From: Elusimicrobiota bacterium
Lineage (GTDB): Bacteria > Elusimicrobiota > Elusimicrobia > UBA1565 > UBA9628
DNA length: 54,926 nt
Assembly: GCA_016218545.1 (NCBI GenBank)
Contig: JACRDQ010000012.1
Span: 1-54,926, forward strand
Reading direction: 5' to 3'
Shown here: positions 1-7,316 of the stretch, in pieces
Layout: the number at the start of each line of letters is the position of its first letter
Numbering within the stretch: position 1 is the stretch's first letter
Notes under the pieces: generated by a model
The model's database searches: none
What the model was told of the DNA's origin: nothing
What the model saw: the letters and a program-made list of their open reading frames with translations, nothing else
Made by a program: the position numbers and the translations under genes

Positions 1-16
1 CTGTCGCGGTGTAGCG

Positions 17-92
17 GTGCCTGGCATTGTATTGCTTGTATTTTGTGTCAGCGGCCGCTGACAAAAAATACAATCAATACAATGCCAGGCAC
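17..92. repeat. 76-bp near-perfect palindrome
   Basis: The two 38-nt arms meet at a GCGGCCGC centre at 51-58, and 36 of 38 positions pair. The outer ends read GTGCCTGGCATT and its complement. It lies directly downstream of the stop codon of the minus-strand TPR gene at 94-1263, so its RNA could fold into a very long hairpin and end or protect that transcript. The GTGCC...GGCAC ends resemble those of the palindrome at 5035-5065. The arms are AT-richer than the surrounding genes, which suggests a mobile REP or MITE-like element (inference). Nothing else was seen in bases 1-93. Confidence 0.8.
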
Positions 93-93
93 G

Positions 94-1263
94 CTATGGC
101 CGTTCCATCCAGACAGGATAGAGGTAGCAGTCGTTGCGGCGCAAGCCCTTGCCTGCCTCGAGGACGGCTTCCAGGAGCTTGCAGACCTTCTCGGGGGAGC
201 GGTCCGTCTCGATGGACAGCTTGCACTTCCACTGGAAGAAGGACACGACCTGGGCGGGCAGGACGTAGTAGTCGGACCACATGGCATCGAAATCGCGGTT
301 CGCAGCGTGCAGTAAGGCCCTGTTGAGGTGCGCCCATAGGGGAGCGTTCCTTAAGCGCACAGCGGCATCGAGGTCCGTCAGCGCTTCCTTGAGCTTGCCC
401 TGCTTGCGCTTGATCTCGCCGCGCCAGATGAGGCCTTCCTGGTCGCAATCCCAGCGCTTGAGATACGCGTCGAGCTCGGTCAGGGCCTGGTCAGGCTTGC
501 CCAGCTTGTAGAGAGAGGCCGCTCGCCAGCACATGGACATGTGGGCATTGTTGCGGATGGATTCGGTCAGCTCCCGCAGAGCGCCGACATAGTCTCCGCA
601 CCAGAGCCTGAGCTCTCCCTTCCAGCCCAGGGATGCCGCGCGCTCGTAGCCCTTGAGCCCTGAGACGAGCTCGTCCATGGTCTTCAAGGCTCTCTGACGC
701 TCGCCCTGGCACAGCGCAGCCTCGGCGATGTAAGCCTTGGTCTTCCAGAAGCGCGGGGTGGTCTTCAGGACAGCGCGGAACTCGGTCTCAGCCTCTTTGT
801 AGGCGAAACGGATGCGGGTGAGCATGATGCCGCGCAGGATGCGCATCCAGCCGTAGCGGGCAGGCAGGCGCGTGAGCTCCTCGGTGGCGAGGAAGGCTTC
901 CTCCGAGCGGGTCAGGCGCTCGAGCAGGTTCACCCTCATGAGGCTGTGCCAGGGCTTGAGGGAGCGGGGCAGGGGCTTGAGCTTGAGAGAGGCCAGCAGA
1001 TCGTACATCAGGTCAGGCGCCAGCTCCCTGGCATCCGCATCCACCGGGCACATGAGCGCCTCGATGATCTCGGCGTCCGGGTTGCCGTCCAGGATACGCT
1101 CGCAGAGCTTGAAGGCCTCTTCGAGCTTCTTCTGGCGGACCAGGGCCCGGACCTCGGTCATCTCCTTCCAGAGGCGGTTGCGGTTCTCGTCGATGGTGAG
1201 CTTGCCTCCGAGAGGAGGCTCGATGCTCGGCCCGGCAGGAGGGAGGACCTCGGTCTTCTTCAT
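94..1263 (-). CDS. TPR-repeat protein
   Basis: A soluble protein of about 389 residues built of helical TPR-like pairs, for example a GELRLWCGDYVGALRELTES unit followed by ASLYKLGKPDQALTELDAYL. No catalytic motif is visible, so a scaffold or partner-binding role is inferred. Its second half matches the C-terminal half of the 683-residue TPR protein at 25176-27227 in order and spacing. Both end in an aromatic Y..x.WM.[RN]P tail (YLYPVWMERP here). I chose the ATG at 1263 because a TATGAT hexamer ends 7 nt before it; an in-frame ATG at 1275 overlaps that hexamer. The gene follows the DUF2156 gene by 20 nt on the same strand. Confidence 0.75.
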   Translation of the reverse strand: MKKTEVLPPAGPSIEPPLGGKLTIDENRNRLWKEMTEVRALVRQKKLEEAFKLCERILDGNPDAEIIEALMCPVDADARELAPDLMYDLLASLKLKPLPRSLKPWHSLMRVNLLERLTRSEEAFLATEELTRLPARYGWMRILRGIMLTRIRFAYKEAETEFRAVLKTTPRFWKTKAYIAEAALCQGERQRALKTMDELVSGLKGYERAASLGWKGELRLWCGDYVGALRELTESIRNNAHMSMCWRAASLYKLGKPDQALTELDAYLKRWDCDQEGLIWRGEIKRKQGKLKEALTDLDAAVRLRNAPLWAHLNRALLHAANRDFDAMWSDYYVLPAQVVSFFQWKCKLSIETDRSPEKVCKLLEAVLEAGKGLRRNDCYLYPVWMERP

Positions 1264-1270
1264 CCGCGGC

Positions 1271-1283
1271 ATCATACCAAAAT
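1271..1283 (-). promoter_or_regulatory. Extended -10 promoter candidate
   Basis: Read on the minus strand this is ATTTTGGTATGAT, an extended -10 (TGG then TATGAT) in the short gap between the DUF2156 and TPR genes. The predicted transcription start falls at about 1263-1264, exactly at the ATG, so the TPR mRNA may be leaderless. Very similar strings occur at 33482-33493 and 45398-45409. No clear -35 box was seen. Confidence 0.45.
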
Positions 1284-2195
1284 CTACTTGAGCACCAGCC
1301 GGTGGGCCTTCACCCTCTTGGCAGGGTAGTAGGACTCCTTGGCCCTGGCCAAGCCCGGGTCCTGCATGTCCCCCTCTTTATTGACCCACTCCCAGCCGTC
1401 GAAGAGCTGGCGACAGCACTCCCGGTCCAGATACTGATAGAGACCCTTGTACCGGTCCGAGCCCTTCTCGAAGAGGAGCACGCCGGTGTCGTCGTTCAAG
1501 CGGCACACGATGCCAAAGCCCCTCACCGCCCCGTTGATGAGCACCATGAGGCCCCGGAGGTCCAGGGCGTCGAAGTCCTTCAAGGCATTGGCGATGGCCT
1601 GGCTCTCGCATTCGAGGACTTCGGTCCATTCGCCTCCGGACCGCTCGGTCTGCCAGGTCTTCAAGACCTCCTCGCACGCTCCGGCGTTGGCGGAGGACAG
1701 GCGGACGGTCTCGACCTTCCAGGTGTTCAGGGCGCAGACCTTCTCGAACTGCCGGATGTTGTTGCGCTTCTTGGCCAGGTCGCGGCCCTCGAGGCTCGCC
1801 AGGTCCTTGACGCGATAGACGTAGTCGCTGTACCCGGGCTGATCCAGCACCGTGAAGTGCTTCTCGATCTCAGCCAGGCCGTGAACGGCGATATAGTCGT
1901 CGTGCACGAAACGGTACTCGTTGAACCCCGCTTCGAACGCCTTCTCCTTGAGCCTGAGCGGCGGGTAGGCGGTCCTGGCCGAGACCGGCAGCAGCAGGAA
2001 GCGGTCCTTGGGGTCGTCCACCCCGATCTCGCTGAAGAAGACCGCGTCCCCGTCGCAGGCATAGTCGGCCGCCATGACGCAACGGTCCCAGAGGATCATG
2101 GAAGACAGCGAGTACTCGGAATGGGGGTTCTGGATGCCCTCGAAGAGGGGCTTGAGCCTGGGATAGTCCCCGGCCTTGAGCGGGAGGAACTCCAT
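1284..2195 (-). CDS. DUF2156 / phosphatidylglycerol lysyltransferase-like protein
   Basis: About 303 residues, starting MEFLPLKAGDYP. The text resembles the GNAT-like DUF2156 domain, which is the soluble part of MprF-type aminoacyl transferases. Features include a lysine/arginine-rich KKRNNIRQFEK helix, FGIVCRLNDDTGVLLFEKG in the middle, and a closing segment WEWVNKEGDMQDPGLARAKESYYP typical of the family. In known members this domain moves an aminoacyl group from tRNA to a lipid; here there is no membrane flippase part, so the acceptor is unknown. Its ATG overlaps the TGA of the ABC permease by one base (TGATG), so the two are probably translated together. A longer ORF to 2906 is only the shadow of the permease. 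Confidence 0.8.
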   Translation of the reverse strand: MEFLPLKAGDYPRLKPLFEGIQNPHSEYSLSSMILWDRCVMAADYACDGDAVFFSEIGVDDPKDRFLLLPVSARTAYPPLRLKEKAFEAGFNEYRFVHDDYIAVHGLAEIEKHFTVLDQPGYSDYVYRVKDLASLEGRDLAKKRNNIRQFEKVCALNTWKVETVRLSSANAGACEEVLKTWQTERSGGEWTEVLECESQAIANALKDFDALDLRGLMVLINGAVRGFGIVCRLNDDTGVLLFEKGSDRYKGLYQYLDRECCRQLFDGWEWVNKEGDMQDPGLARAKESYYPAKRVKAHRLVLK

Positions 2196-2980
2196 CACTT
2201 GATGAGCCGCTCCTTCATCAGCTTGATGCCGATGTACGAGACAGCAAACCCCACCACGACCATGAACGCGAAATTCACCAGGAGACTCCAGGACAGGGTC
2301 CCGAAAGCAGCGGCCCTGGTCACGGTCACCAGGTGGGTCAGGGGCAGGATCCAGGCCAGGCTCTGCAGCCAGCCAGGCATCCCGTCGAGCGGGAAGAAGG
2401 TGCCGCTGAAGAGGAACATGGGCGTGATGAAGAGGAAGGTCGGCAGGTTGAGGTTGTCGATGTAGGGCGACACGGCGGCGAAGTAGAGCCCGAACCCCGC
2501 GAACATGATGCCCCCCGCCACCGCCGCGGGAAGGATGAGCAGGCTCTCGGGGTAGGAGGCCAGGCCGAAGGCGGTGATGACCGCCAGGATGGCGGTGCCT
2601 GCGAAGAGCCCCTTGGTCCCGCCCCAGAGCACCTCGCCTGCCAGGATATCCTCGATGAGGAGCGGCGTGTGCAGGATGGCGTCGAAGGTCTTCTGGTAGC
2701 GCATGCGCACGAACGCGCCGTACATGCACTCGAAGACCGCGTGGAACATGACGCCCACGGCCACCATGCCCGGCGCAAGATAAGCCACGTACTCGTAGGT
2801 CTTGCCGCCGAAGGAGAGCTTCTCCACGTAGGCGCCCAGGCCGAACCCGAACGCGAAGATGTAGAGCAGCGGCTCGAGCAGGGGCGGCAGGACATTGGTC
2901 TTCCACGTCACGAGGCTGACGTCGAAGTTCCTCTGCCAGACCCGGAAGAGGCGTAGGCTGATGTTCCTGAGGATGGTCAT
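2195..2980 (-). CDS. ABC-2 type transporter permease (NodJ-like)
   Basis: This 261-residue integral membrane protein has about six hydrophobic segments and the ABC-2 permease layout. There is an N-terminal amphipathic stretch, then LLEPLLYIFAFGFGLG, a cytoplasmic RMRYQKTFDAILHTPL coupling segment, and the late LFSGTFFPLDGMPGWLQ loop characteristic of NodJ/DrrB-type exporters. With the ATPase encoded just upstream it should form an exporter for a lipid, polysaccharide or natural product. Its ATG overlaps the ATPase stop by 4 nt (ATGA). Substrate is unknown; the neighbouring carbamoyltransferase and glycosyltransferase-like genes make a modified small molecule plausible. Confidence 0.9.
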   Translation of the reverse strand: MTILRNISLRLFRVWQRNFDVSLVTWKTNVLPPLLEPLLYIFAFGFGLGAYVEKLSFGGKTYEYVAYLAPGMVAVGVMFHAVFECMYGAFVRMRYQKTFDAILHTPLLIEDILAGEVLWGGTKGLFAGTAILAVITAFGLASYPESLLILPAAVAGGIMFAGFGLYFAAVSPYIDNLNLPTFLFITPMFLFSGTFFPLDGMPGWLQSLAWILPLTHLVTVTRAAAFGTLSWSLLVNFAFMVVVGFAVSYIGIKLMKERLIK

Positions 2981-3729
2981 TCGTCGCGCAACTGCTTGCC
3001 GGTGAGCTTGAGGAAGATGTCCTCCAATGTCCCGCCCCCGTGCTTGGCCAGGATCTCGGCGGGGGTCCCGGTCTCGATGATGCGGCCGAGGTCCACGATG
3101 ATGAGCCGGTCGCAGAGGAGCTGGGCTTCCTCCATGTTGTGCGTGGTCAGGAGCACGGTCCTGCCCGCGGCCTTCATGTCCCTGACCTCGTCCCAGATCT
3201 GGTGCTTGGACTGCGGGTCCAGGCCCGCGGTGGGCTCGTCAAGGACCACGAGGTCGGGCTCGTTGATGAGACAGCGCGCCACCATGACCCTGCGCCGAAG
3301 CCCCCCGGAGAGGTCGTCCACGCAGGTGCCGGCCTTGTCCTCGACGTGGAACCTCCGGACGAGTTCGTCGCTGCGCTTAGCCGCCTCGGCTTTGGGGATG
3401 TTGAAATAGCGGGAGTAGACGATGAGGTTCTGCCGCACCCCGAAGTCCGGGTCGAGGTTGTTCTCCTGGGGGCACACGCCCAGCCTGGCCTTGATCCTGC
3501 GCGGGTGCTCCCGGACGCTCATGCCGAAGACCGTCATCTCCCCGCCCGAGAGCGGGAGCACGCAGCAGAGCATGCGCACCGTGGTGGTCTTGCCCGCGCC
3601 GTTGGGCCCGAGCAGGCCGAAGCACTCGCCCTTCTCGATGTGGAAATCGATGCCGCGGACGGCCTGGAACTGGCCGTAGTTCTTGACGATGCCGCGGGCC
3701 TCCACGATCCTCCTGCCATCCGACGTCAT
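2977..3729 (-). CDS. ABC transporter ATP-binding protein (NodI-like)
   Basis: This 250-residue ATPase carries all expected motifs: Walker A GPNGAGKTT near residue 40, the Q-loop in CPQENNLDPDF, the signature LSGGLRRRV, Walker B LVVLDEPTAGLDP, and the switch histidine in LLTTHNMEEA. It belongs to the NodI/CcmA/DrrA type that pairs with ABC-2 permeases and powers export across the inner membrane. It opens the exporter operon; the permease follows with ATGA overlap and DUF2156 follows that. The upstream gap to the next gene is 35 nt. Confidence 0.93.
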   Translation of the reverse strand: MTSDGRRIVEARGIVKNYGQFQAVRGIDFHIEKGECFGLLGPNGAGKTTTVRMLCCVLPLSGGEMTVFGMSVREHPRRIKARLGVCPQENNLDPDFGVRQNLIVYSRYFNIPKAEAAKRSDELVRRFHVEDKAGTCVDDLSGGLRRRVMVARCLINEPDLVVLDEPTAGLDPQSKHQIWDEVRDMKAAGRTVLLTTHNMEEAQLLCDRLIIVDLGRIIETGTPAEILAKHGGGTLEDIFLKLTGKQLRDE

Positions 3730-3764
3730 GATGGGGGGATTCTAGCTTTTTGGCGGGGCCAGGG

Positions 3765-4961
3765 TTACTTCACTTCGCCGTGGCCTACGACCTTGATGGG
3801 CAGGGCCAGGTCCGGGCCAGGGCCGCCTTCCTGGTCCAGGCGCTTGGCCTGGGCTTCCTGCTCGGGGCTCAGATCCTCGCCCTTCATCCACTTGCGGTAG
3901 GCGTCGGCGATCCAGCCCCGGGTCCTGCCGGGCAGTGGCACCAGGAAGATGGGATAGATGGGGTCAGGCTGGATGAGGGAGAACCCCTTGGGCAGCTCCA
4001 GGTCCACGTAGTAGCGCTGCTCCGGAGGCACGCCCACGTCCCGGCCCGAGGCCTCGGGCACGGTCAGGAACACGCCGCTCAAGTCCTCGTAGATGTAGCG
4101 CGCGACATAGACGATGAGCTCGATGTAGGGGAGGTAGCCGTTGAGCAAAGCTTTAGACGAGAGGATGGCCTCCAGGCCCTCCTTGGTGGTGTAGTGCCGG
4201 AACACGGCCCTGGGGCTGGTGAGGTCCTGCTTGGAGGCCACGCCCTCTTCGGCCTTGGGCCTGACCGTCTTGACCCGTTCGGAAGTGCCGTGGATGTAGA
4301 CCGGCACGGCCTGCATGTCCTTGACCGCCTTGTAGGGCTCGTACTTGTCGAGCTCCTGGCCGCGCTTGGCCAGGAGCTTCTCGGTCCTCACCCTGGCCAG
4401 GGTCGCCATGCCCTGGTGATACTCCCTCTTGCCTGCCTTGAACCCGGCCAACCCGTCCATGACCACTGAAGAGAGGCTGCTCAGGTCCTCGTCGGAGAGC
4501 TTCTGCAGGTCCTCGGGCGTGAAATCCTTGAGCACGGAATTGACGCGCTCGAGGATGGCGGTGGGCTCGGCACTGACCGCCTCAGACACGCCCTTGAGCG
4601 CTGCGGCCTCGGCCATGGCAGGGGAGTCCGCGGCCATGGCGCGGTCAGCCAGGACAGCGGCCCTCCTGGGGTCGAGAAGGCTGGGGACTGCCTGGCCCTG
4701 CAGGAGCGGAGGAGCTTTGAGGTCCTGGAGGTCCGGAGCGATCAGGCTCAGGGAGCCGTTGCTCCAGGAAGGGACAAGGAGATTGCCTGAGGACAGGCCG
4801 GGCAGGGAAGCATCGATCATGCCTCCTGCCATGGCGAGCGGGCTCTTCGCAGCCGCCGAGGCTGCCCGGACAACAGCAGCGCTCGCCTCGAACGGGAGGC
4901 TCGCGTTCAGCCAGGCCAAGGCCAGGAACAGGCAGAACAGCCGTCTGCTCATCTCGGGCAT
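3765..4961 (-). CDS. Secreted protein of unknown function, weakly ADP-ribosyltransferase-like C-terminus
   Basis: A 398-residue protein with an N-terminal signal peptide (RRLFCLFLALAWLNASLPFEASA, cleavage probably after ASA). A low-complexity Ala/Ser/Leu stretch follows to about residue 130, then helices, then a better-ordered domain from about residue 240. That domain starts VFRHYTTKEGLEAILSSKALL and continues through YYVDLELPKGFSLIQPDP. The HYTTKEGLEAIL string recalls the first strand and helix of HYD1-type or RNA phosphotransferase-type ADP-ribosyltransferase folds, but I cannot see a complete catalytic triad, so this is only suggestive. It is monocistronic or the last gene after the sigma-factor operon. 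Confidence 0.65.
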   Translation of the reverse strand: MPEMSRRLFCLFLALAWLNASLPFEASAAVVRAASAAAKSPLAMAGGMIDASLPGLSSGNLLVPSWSNGSLSLIAPDLQDLKAPPLLQGQAVPSLLDPRRAAVLADRAMAADSPAMAEAAALKGVSEAVSAEPTAILERVNSVLKDFTPEDLQKLSDEDLSSLSSVVMDGLAGFKAGKREYHQGMATLARVRTEKLLAKRGQELDKYEPYKAVKDMQAVPVYIHGTSERVKTVRPKAEEGVASKQDLTSPRAVFRHYTTKEGLEAILSSKALLNGYLPYIELIVYVARYIYEDLSGVFLTVPEASGRDVGVPPEQRYYVDLELPKGFSLIQPDPIYPIFLVPLPGRTRGWIADAYRKWMKGEDLSPEQEAQAKRLDQEGGPGPDLALPIKVVGHGEVK

Positions 4962-5034
4962 AGGATAGCCGCAGACCCTGCCGGGTGGCTGGGTCCGGAG
5001 GCCTTTCCGTGGACGGCAAAGGACCTATCAATAA

Positions 5035-5065
5035 ATGGTGCCGGGGATGCTGTCCCCGGCACCAT
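5035..5065. repeat. 31-bp palindrome between genes
   Basis: A perfect inverted repeat with 13-nt arms (ATGGTGCCGGGGA and its complement) around a TGCTG loop. It lies 18 nt downstream of the CpaB-like gene (minus strand) and upstream of the secreted-protein gene at 3765-4961. It could act as a terminator hairpin although no T-run follows. The GGTGCC...GGCACC ends match the style of the palindrome at 17-92, suggesting one dispersed family (inference). Confidence 0.7.
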
Positions 5066-5082
5066 CCGCTCGGACGACAACC

Positions 5083-5643
5083 TCACTTGTTGGTGAAGAG
5101 CTTGCGGAAGCTCGCCATCTCCATGGGCTTGAGCGCCTTGTCGCTGTCCGCCCTCAGGGCGATGTCGATCTCTCCCTGATAGCGGGCCAGGGCGGCGTAC
5201 TGGGTCTCATTGGGGTTGAGCATGAGGTGGATCGCTCCTTTGCCCATGAGGTCCCCGGTCTTGACCACGCCGAGCACTTTCACGTGCTGGAGGAGCGTGG
5301 CGGTCACCTTCTCCTTGCGGTCCTTGATGGTGGCGTCGAAGGTGGCGAGCACGTCCACATAGTCGCCGGTCTTGATGTTGAGCAGCTGGTACTCCTTGAC
5401 CGGCAAGGTCAGGGAACGGTAGCCGTCGGCCAGCAGGTCCCTGGAGAAGCACTTGCCGAAGAACTTGGCCAGGAACGGCCTGCGGCCAGGCTTGGCATGA
5501 TGCTCCGAGCCTTTCTCCCCTCCCTGCCCGGCCTCAGCCTTGGCGTACGGGCAGTCCTTCTCCTCATCGGCCATGGACCAGCCCACACCCCCGAGGATCA
5601 GCCCTGCAGCCAGAACCATCGCGATCTTTATCCCCTTGTTCAT
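5083..5643 (-). CDS. Exported CpaB/RcpC-like protein
   Basis: A 186-residue protein with an N-terminal signal or anchor (KIAMVLAAGLILGGVGWSMA) and a charged histidine-containing linker. The following domain matches the RcpC/CpaB pattern: GYRSLTLPVKEYQLLNIKTGDYVDVLATF, then VTATLLQHVKVLGV and a closing HLMLNPNETQYAALARYQGEIDIALR. CpaB proteins sit in the periplasm and organise the Flp pilus secretin. No other Flp pilus gene is nearby except the A24-like protein at 35761-36981, so a pilus role is not established. Lies 10 nt downstream of the putative anti-sigma gene, so the two are probably co-transcribed. Confidence 0.75.
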   Translation of the reverse strand: MNKGIKIAMVLAAGLILGGVGWSMADEEKDCPYAKAEAGQGGEKGSEHHAKPGRRPFLAKFFGKCFSRDLLADGYRSLTLPVKEYQLLNIKTGDYVDVLATFDATIKDRKEKVTATLLQHVKVLGVVKTGDLMGKGAIHLMLNPNETQYAALARYQGEIDIALRADSDKALKPMEMASFRKLFTNK

Positions 5644-5653
5644 GACACCCCCC

Positions 5654-6208
5654 TCAATCGATCCCGTTCCCTGTCAGGCCGCCGAGCTCTTCCAGGGTCG
5701 TCTCCCTGCTCTCCAAGATGAAAACATCGTCTCCCACGCGCCAGCGCACGCTCCGTCCCTTCTCTGACACGACCTCCTGGCCCTGCACGGTCTCCATGAG
5801 GTCCTCGGCTGTCATCCGATCCAAACCAGAGGCCGCCCCGAAGGTGACTGCGGGCAGGTCCGCTCCCACCATGCCCACCGCCTCCGGCACGAGTGCCTTG
5901 TCCCCGACCATGGGAGGCCGCACCAGGACCCGGTCCAGCCCAAGCTGGAGCTCGGGACCTCGCTCCGGCCCCGGAGGCAGGCCCACGAACAGGGCCAGGA
6001 CCAGGGCTGCCATGGCAAAGGCAGGGGCAAAGACCGGGACCCAGCGCTGTCTCCATGAGGCTGCGCTCAAGGCATCGGCCCGCTCCATGAGACGCTTGCG
6101 CAGAGGCTCGCGCATGGAGGTCTCGGTGCTGAAATCCAGCTCCGCGAGCCTGCGCCCCAGCTCAGCGTTCTCAGGGTCGAGGTCTTCATCCTGCGGCTTG
6201 CCGGTCAT
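5654..6208 (-). CDS. Putative membrane anti-sigma factor
   Basis: This 184-residue protein has an acidic N-terminal region (LDPENAELGRRLAELDFSTETSMREPLRKRL), one transmembrane helix at about residues 57-76 (VFAPAFAMAALVLALFVGL) and an extracytoplasmic C-terminal part. It has no zinc-finger HxxxCxxC motif. Its start overlaps the ECF sigma gene by 4 nt (ATGA). Sigma plus single-span membrane partner is the classic layout of a sigma/anti-sigma pair, so I infer it holds the sigma factor at the membrane until a signal arrives. The call rests on context rather than on a family motif. Confidence 0.6.
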   Translation of the reverse strand: MTGKPQDEDLDPENAELGRRLAELDFSTETSMREPLRKRLMERADALSAASWRQRWVPVFAPAFAMAALVLALFVGLPPGPERGPELQLGLDRVLVRPPMVGDKALVPEAVGMVGADLPAVTFGAASGLDRMTAEDLMETVQGQEVVSEKGRSVRWRVGDDVFILESRETTLEELGGLTGNGID

Positions 6209-6747
6209 GCGGTCTCTCCCTTCATGATCCCCTTGAGCTTCTTGAGCCCCCGGAACACGATGACTCCCACGTTGCTCTCGCTCAAGCCTTCCATGGAGGC
6301 GATCTCCGAGTTGCCCAGGCCTGCGCCGAACTTGAGGCCCAGGATCTCGCGTTCGCGGCCTCCCAGCTTGGCCAAGCCGGCGGTCAACCCTGCCAAACCC
6401 TCATCCTTGGCCAGGGCCTCTTCAGGGGTCGGGTCCTGTGACGGCCGCTCCAGGACCGCGTCCAGGCTCAGCCACCGCCTCCAGCCCAGGCTCCGGTAGT
6501 GGTCATGGACCGCGTTGCGGGCGATGGCGAAGAGCCAGGGCTCGAAAGGCCCGGCCTTGGACTTGTAGGTCCCGAGCTTGTCCAGGACCTTCTCGAAGAC
6601 CTGGGCGGTCACGTCCTCGGCCGTGGCTTGGTCAGGCACGCGGTACCTCACGTAGTTGTACACCCTTCGGAAGAACCGGTCATAGACCAGGCCGATGTCC
6701 TGCGGGCCGCTGACCTGCAATCCGGCTGATGAACCTTGGTCTGGCAA
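6205..6747 (-). CDS. ECF-type RNA polymerase sigma factor
   Basis: A 180-residue protein with region 2 (LVYDRFFRRVYNYVRYRVPDQATAEDVTAQVF, with the WLFAIARNAVHDHYR helix) and region 4 (LGGREREILGLKFGAGLGNSEIASMEGLSESNVGVIVFRGLKKLK, a helix-turn-helix that reads the -35 element). It should direct RNA polymerase to a small regulon under control of the downstream membrane protein. It is first in an operon with the putative anti-sigma factor and the CpaB-like protein. About 120 bases upstream separate it from the SpoVG terminator and probably hold its promoter, but I could not identify a clear one. Confidence 0.92.
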   Translation of the reverse strand: MPDQGSSAGLQVSGPQDIGLVYDRFFRRVYNYVRYRVPDQATAEDVTAQVFEKVLDKLGTYKSKAGPFEPWLFAIARNAVHDHYRSLGWRRWLSLDAVLERPSQDPTPEEALAKDEGLAGLTAGLAKLGGREREILGLKFGAGLGNSEIASMEGLSESNVGVIVFRGLKKLKGIMKGETA

Positions 6748-6873
6748 GTCTCAAGCTCCCATGGCCTGTCCGAGCCCGGCCTTCCATCAATAGATACGGT
6801 CCCAAGGCCGAACCATTACAGGTCCGCCCATTCTACGAACCATCCGGTCTTGGGCGCCAGGCCAGGAAAAGCA

Positions 6874-6901
6874 GCGGCCGGCAGGTCTCCCTGCCGGCCG
6901 C
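6874..6901 (-). terminator. Rho-independent terminator after spoVG
   Basis: A perfect 12-bp GC stem (GCGGCCGGCAGG with its complement) around a TCTC loop, 11 nt past the spoVG stop. On the minus strand it is followed by GCTTTTCC, a short T-tract. It should end transcription of spoVG before the sigma-factor gene. Confidence 0.75.
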
Positions 6902-6912
6902 CACTCTCCCCT

Positions 6913-7230
6913 CTAGGCCCTGGCAGCCGCGGCCTCGTAGGCGCGCAGGATCGTCTTCGTGGACTCCTGGTACGCCTCGGTCGTGACCGGGTGGGCGATG
7001 TCGTAGTACTTCTTCTCCTCCCCGGGCCGCTTGCGGCCCGGGAAAGCCACGAAGACCCGTCCGCTCTTCTCTCCGGCGGTCACCCGCAGGATGCGGATGT
7101 CCCGGATGACGAAGCTGCCTCCGATGACCAGCTCCGCAAAGCCCAGCAGCTGCGCTCTCCCCTCAGCCACGGGCCCGCGGTACATCTTGATTCTCGTCTC
7201 CAGACCAGGCATCTCCACGACTTGTGGCAT
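6913..7230 (-). CDS. spoVG: SpoVG family RNA/DNA-binding regulator
   Basis: A 105-residue protein matching SpoVG through its hallmark core: FVIRDIRILRV, then GRVFVAFPGRK, then YYDIAHPVTTEAYQESTKTILRAYE. SpoVG proteins are small nucleic-acid-binding regulators found well beyond spore formers, so this does not imply sporulation. There is a strong Shine-Dalgarno AAGGAGG 6-7 nt before the ATG. It is flanked by a terminator downstream and an 86-nt gap from the rSAM gene upstream. Slightly longer than the usual 85-100 residues because of its N-terminus. Confidence 0.92.
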   Translation of the reverse strand: MPQVVEMPGLETRIKMYRGPVAEGRAQLLGFAELVIGGSFVIRDIRILRVTAGEKSGRVFVAFPGRKRPGEEKKYYDIAHPVTTEAYQESTKTILRAYEAAAARA

Positions 7231-7316
7231 TCAGCCTCCTTGCGTTTGGGATTGGGCGTCCTCACATCCCATGTACGAGCGAGGGGCTCAAAAAGTTCCC
7301 TGCTCCGTCGGAAAGG

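Noticed and set aside
2196..2906. 540-residue fusion including the DUF2156 protein
   Set aside because: The N-terminal part is Arg/Pro-rich shadow translation of the ABC permease; the ATG at 2195 overlaps the permease stop.
6748..6873. ECF-type autoregulatory promoter upstream of the sigma gene
   Set aside because: TAGAAT and TATCTA-like strings occur but no -35 pair at a fitting distance could be recognised.
6913..7230. Evidence for spore formation
   Set aside because: SpoVG homologues occur in many non-sporulating bacteria and no sporulation gene is nearby.
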